From assembly GCF_029318685.1 (NCBI RefSeq), contig NZ_CP119677.1:2719001-2783000 (forward strand): DNA of 64,000 nucleotides, written 5' to 3'. Of the stretch, positions 62,194 to 64,000 are shown one piece after another (positions within the stretch are counted from its first letter, which is position 1; each line of letters opens with the position of its first letter). This DNA comes from Ruminiclostridium papyrosolvens DSM 2782. GTDB lineage: Bacteria > Bacillota > Clostridia > Acetivibrionales > DSM-1351. The notes beneath the pieces were generated by a model. That model did no database searches, was not told the origin of the DNA, and saw only the letters and a program-made list of their open reading frames with translations. Both the position numbers and the translations under genes were made by a program.

Positions 62194-62318
62194 ATACTAT
62201 CTCTCAATCTACATTACTTCTCTAATTATTTATATGAAAAGTAGTTATTTTTTGTGTTTTATTTTACTTTAATTTGGGAATTCATATAATATTACATTTA
62301 TTTTTGGAGGCAATAGTT

Positions 62319-63245
62319 ATGAATGACGTTATAATAATTGGAGGAGGTCCGGCAGGTTATACAGCTGCTCTCTACAGTTCCAGGGCACAACTTGACACCC
62401 TGGTTATTGAAAAAATGTTTTCTGGCGGACAAATGGCTACAACGGACGTAATGGAAAACTACCCCGGATTTGAGGAACCTATCGGAGGCTCCGACCTTGC
62501 TTTGAGAATGGAAAAACAGGCAAGAAAATTCGGTACCGTAGTATTAAATGATGAAGTACTCGAGCTTGATTTGAATTCAAATATAAAAAAGGTTAAAACT
62601 AAAAATAATACTTTCGAAAGTAAAACAATTATTCTTAGCATGGGTGCATCACCAAAAATGCTGGGACTGCCAAAAGAAGAAAAATTAAGAGGTTCAGGCG
62701 TATCCTACTGTGCAGTATGTGACGGCGCATTTTTTCGGGGAAAAACCGTTGCAGTTGTTGGAGGCGGTGATACGGCTGCTGAAGATGCGCTTTATTTGGC
62801 AAGGTTTTGTCCCAAAATATATATAATTCACAGAAGAGATGCAATGAGAGCCACAAAGCTCCTTCAAAACGAGCTGTGCTGCAACAAAAAAATTGAGTTT
62901 TTATGGGACTCTGTCGTAGAAGATATTGAAGGACAATTTGGTGTTGAAGGCTTGAAAATTAAAAATATAAAAACCGGAGAACAAAGTTCCATAAAAGTAG
63001 AGGGCTTGTTTGTAGCCATTGGCTTGAATCCTAACAACTCCCTTGTAAAAGATAAGGTAGAACTAAGCAAGGATGGTTATGTTAAAACCGATGACAGAAT
63101 GAGTACTAGTATTCCCGGTGTATTTGCAGCCGGAGATTTACGTGAAAAGTACCTCAGGCAAGTAATTACTGCCGCTGCCGACGGAGCTTCCGCAGCCTAT
63201 ACTGCCGAACAGTATATAAATGAAAATATGAAAAATTTTAAATAA
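62319..63245 (+). CDS. trxB: Thioredoxin-disulfide reductase
   Basis: 308-aa NADPH/FAD enzyme reducing thioredoxin. FAD motif IIGGGPAGYTAALY (about 6-19), redox pair C131-C134 in SYCAVCDGAFF, NADP motif VVGGGDTAAEDALYLA, and C-terminal GVFAAGDLREKYLRQVITAAADGASAA. ATG at 62319 follows GGAGG by 8 bases; the frame opens farther upstream without an RBS. A TTTACT...TATAAT promoter (62263-62268, 62285-62290, spacer 16) is plausible. No thioredoxin gene is adjacent. Confidence 0.95.
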   Translation: MNDVIIIGGGPAGYTAALYSSRAQLDTLVIEKMFSGGQMATTDVMENYPGFEEPIGGSDLALRMEKQARKFGTVVLNDEVLELDLNSNIKKVKTKNNTFESKTIILSMGASPKMLGLPKEEKLRGSGVSYCAVCDGAFFRGKTVAVVGGGDTAAEDALYLARFCPKIYIIHRRDAMRATKLLQNELCCNKKIEFLWDSVVEDIEGQFGVEGLKIKNIKTGEQSSIKVEGLFVAIGLNPNNSLVKDKVELSKDGYVKTDDRMSTSIPGVFAAGDLREKYLRQVITAAADGASAAYTAEQYINENMKNFK

Positions 63246-63317
63246 AAAATTTCCACGACTTTAATCATTTCTTTCGGAAACAATAATTTTGAATTCATTT
63301 ATGAAAGGATGATTGCA

Positions 63318-63743
63318 ATGAAAGTAAAAGATATAATGACTACAAATGTAACTTACGTTGAACCGAATGCTTCTATTGTGGATACTGCAAAGCTGATGCA
63401 GCAGCATAATGTAGGCTCAATTCCCGTTTGCGACAAAGGAAGCGTAGTAGGTATGGTAACTGACAGAGATATCGTTGTCAGGAACATTGCTATAGGTAAG
63501 AACCCTCAGCAAACACCGGTAAGTGATATTATGACAACAGGCATAACCTCTGTCAGTCCCGACATGGAAATGTCACAAGTAACCAAAATGATGGCTGACA
63601 GCCAGATAAGAAGAGTACCTGTAGTTGACCAGAACAATCTTGTAGGTATAGTTGCACTGGGCGACGTGGCTATTGATGCTAAATTCGACACTGAGGTTGC
63701 CGAAACTCTCACTGGAATATCAAGACCTTCAAAGCCTCAATAA
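63318..63743 (+). CDS. Tandem CBS-domain protein
   Basis: 141 aa consisting of two CBS repeats (about 1-60 and 70-128), with MKVKDIMTTNVTYVEPNASIVDTAKLMQQHNVGSIPV and SDIMTTGITSVSPDMEMSQVTKMMADSQIRRVPVV. Such stand-alone pairs bind adenosine ligands (AMP, ATP, SAM) and act as energy or redox sensors. ATG at 63318 preferred over 63309, which abuts the AAAGGA box. Followed by a strong terminator. Confidence 0.92.
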   Translation: MKVKDIMTTNVTYVEPNASIVDTAKLMQQHNVGSIPVCDKGSVVGMVTDRDIVVRNIAIGKNPQQTPVSDIMTTGITSVSPDMEMSQVTKMMADSQIRRVPVVDQNNLVGIVALGDVAIDAKFDTEVAETLTGISRPSKPQ

Positions 63744-63759
63744 AATTATTGGGGTAGTT

Positions 63760-63803
63760 AAAACAAGGCTTCATCAGATTCTTATCTGATGAAGCCTTGT
63801 TTT
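63760..63803. terminator. Bidirectional terminator between CBS and TipA-type genes
   Basis: A 19-bp stem (63760-63778 with 63785-63803), 6-base loop, with A and T tracts at its ends. It ends the CBS transcript on the plus strand and the convergent TipA-type gene on the minus strand. Confidence 0.9.
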
Positions 63804-63806
63804 ATT

Positions 63807-64000
63807 TTATCCTTTTTTTCCGGTGTAAACGAGAATGGCATCTCTCAGGAATTCTGCCATACCCGGCTGCTCCCTATCGTAATATGCCCTGAATCTTTCA
63901 TCATCTACATACATTTGGGCAAGCCCTGCATGAGCCTCACCACTGTATCTCGGCCAAGAAAAGCTAAGCCATTGGCGATGGAGGTCAGCTGCTTTCTGTG
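63807..64000 (-). CDS. C-terminal part of a TipA-type (TipAS domain) MerR-family regulator, cut by the window edge
   Basis: The last 64 codons read in frame to a TAA at 63809-63807: QWLSFSWPRYSGEAHAGLAQ, then MYVDDERFRAYYD and GMAEFLRDAIL. These match the end of the TipAS antibiotic-binding domain, with the conserved His, YVDDERF and YYD segments. Full-length family members have an N-terminal MerR DNA-binding domain that lies beyond 64000. They sense thiopeptide-like or other cationic drugs and activate efflux or sequestration genes. Confidence 0.85.
   Translation of the reverse strand, partial: QKAADLHRQWLSFSWPRYSGEAHAGLAQMYVDDERFRAYYDREQPGMAEFLRDAILVYTGKKG

Noticed and set aside
1-64000. 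CRISPR array, IS element, prophage or biosynthetic cluster
   Set aside because: No regularly spaced direct repeats, transposase, phage structural gene or NRPS/PKS/RiPP gene set was seen on either strand.

Overview
The window comes from an AT-rich, spore-forming, anaerobic Clostridia chromosome. Evidence: sporulation genes spoIIM, ytfJ/gerW-like and dacF; a SigI/RsgI pair; addAB; RNase J; an IspH fused to ribosomal S1 domains; and M42 peptidases. Gene content and order resemble mesophilic cellulolytic clostridia (Ruminiclostridium/Clostridium cellulolyticum group), but that genus-level guess is inference. There is no phage, IS transposase, CRISPR array or rRNA operon. This is mostly core chromosome with a few small, poorly explained elements.

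Layout. 0-8 kb (mostly minus strand): cheR; an operon hutP-like/aroH/cmk/ispH::rpsA with its own sigma-A promoter and terminator; rpiR/flavoprotein/unknown membrane protein; then a plus-strand unknown protein with a possible zinc knuckle. 8-14 kb: a three-gene soluble biotin-dependent transcarboxylase-type operon (5S-like, biotin carrier, 12S-like) diverging from sigI-rsgI. 14-25.7 kb: a housekeeping and sporulation block (mnmM, rluB, ytfJ, ytfI, scpB, scpA, M50 protease, dacF, pyrimidine phosphorylase, xerD, spoIIM, nudix, rnhA, proC) whose order partly matches Bacillus. 25.8-35 kb: paaK with an LctP-type permease, a secreted lysozyme-like protein, a beta-CASP nuclease and three tandem M42 aminopeptidases. 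35.3-42 kb: tRNA-Ile2(CAU) and tRNA-Phe converge on a complete oppABCDF operon that ends with a 46-codon membrane microprotein; an M42 tandem array next to an oligopeptide importer suggests peptide uptake and breakdown. 42-46.5 kb: tRNA-Tyr, then a leader (short ORF plus intrinsic terminator) in front of a heterodimeric multidrug-type ABC exporter. 46.5-46.8 kb: a roughly 300-bp foldback element. 46.8-60 kb: tmcAL, RNase J, a GT4 glycosyltransferase, a candidate small RNA, tRNA-Gln, addA/addB and a CPBP protease. 60-64 kb: a CoA-binding protein, a flavin amine oxidase, trxB, a CBS protein and the 3' end of a TipA-type regulator running off the window.

The observations most worth following up are (i) the BmrCD-like exporter preceded by a short leader ORF and terminator, suggesting antibiotic-sensing attenuation; (ii) an orphan sigma-A promoter/terminator pair defining a candidate ~90-nt RNA at 51.2 kb; (iii) the foldback/three-way-junction element at 46.5 kb; (iv) the unlisted 46-aa membrane protein at the end of the opp operon; and (v) the intrinsic terminator whose loop holds the ytfI start region. 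None of these can be proven from sequence alone.
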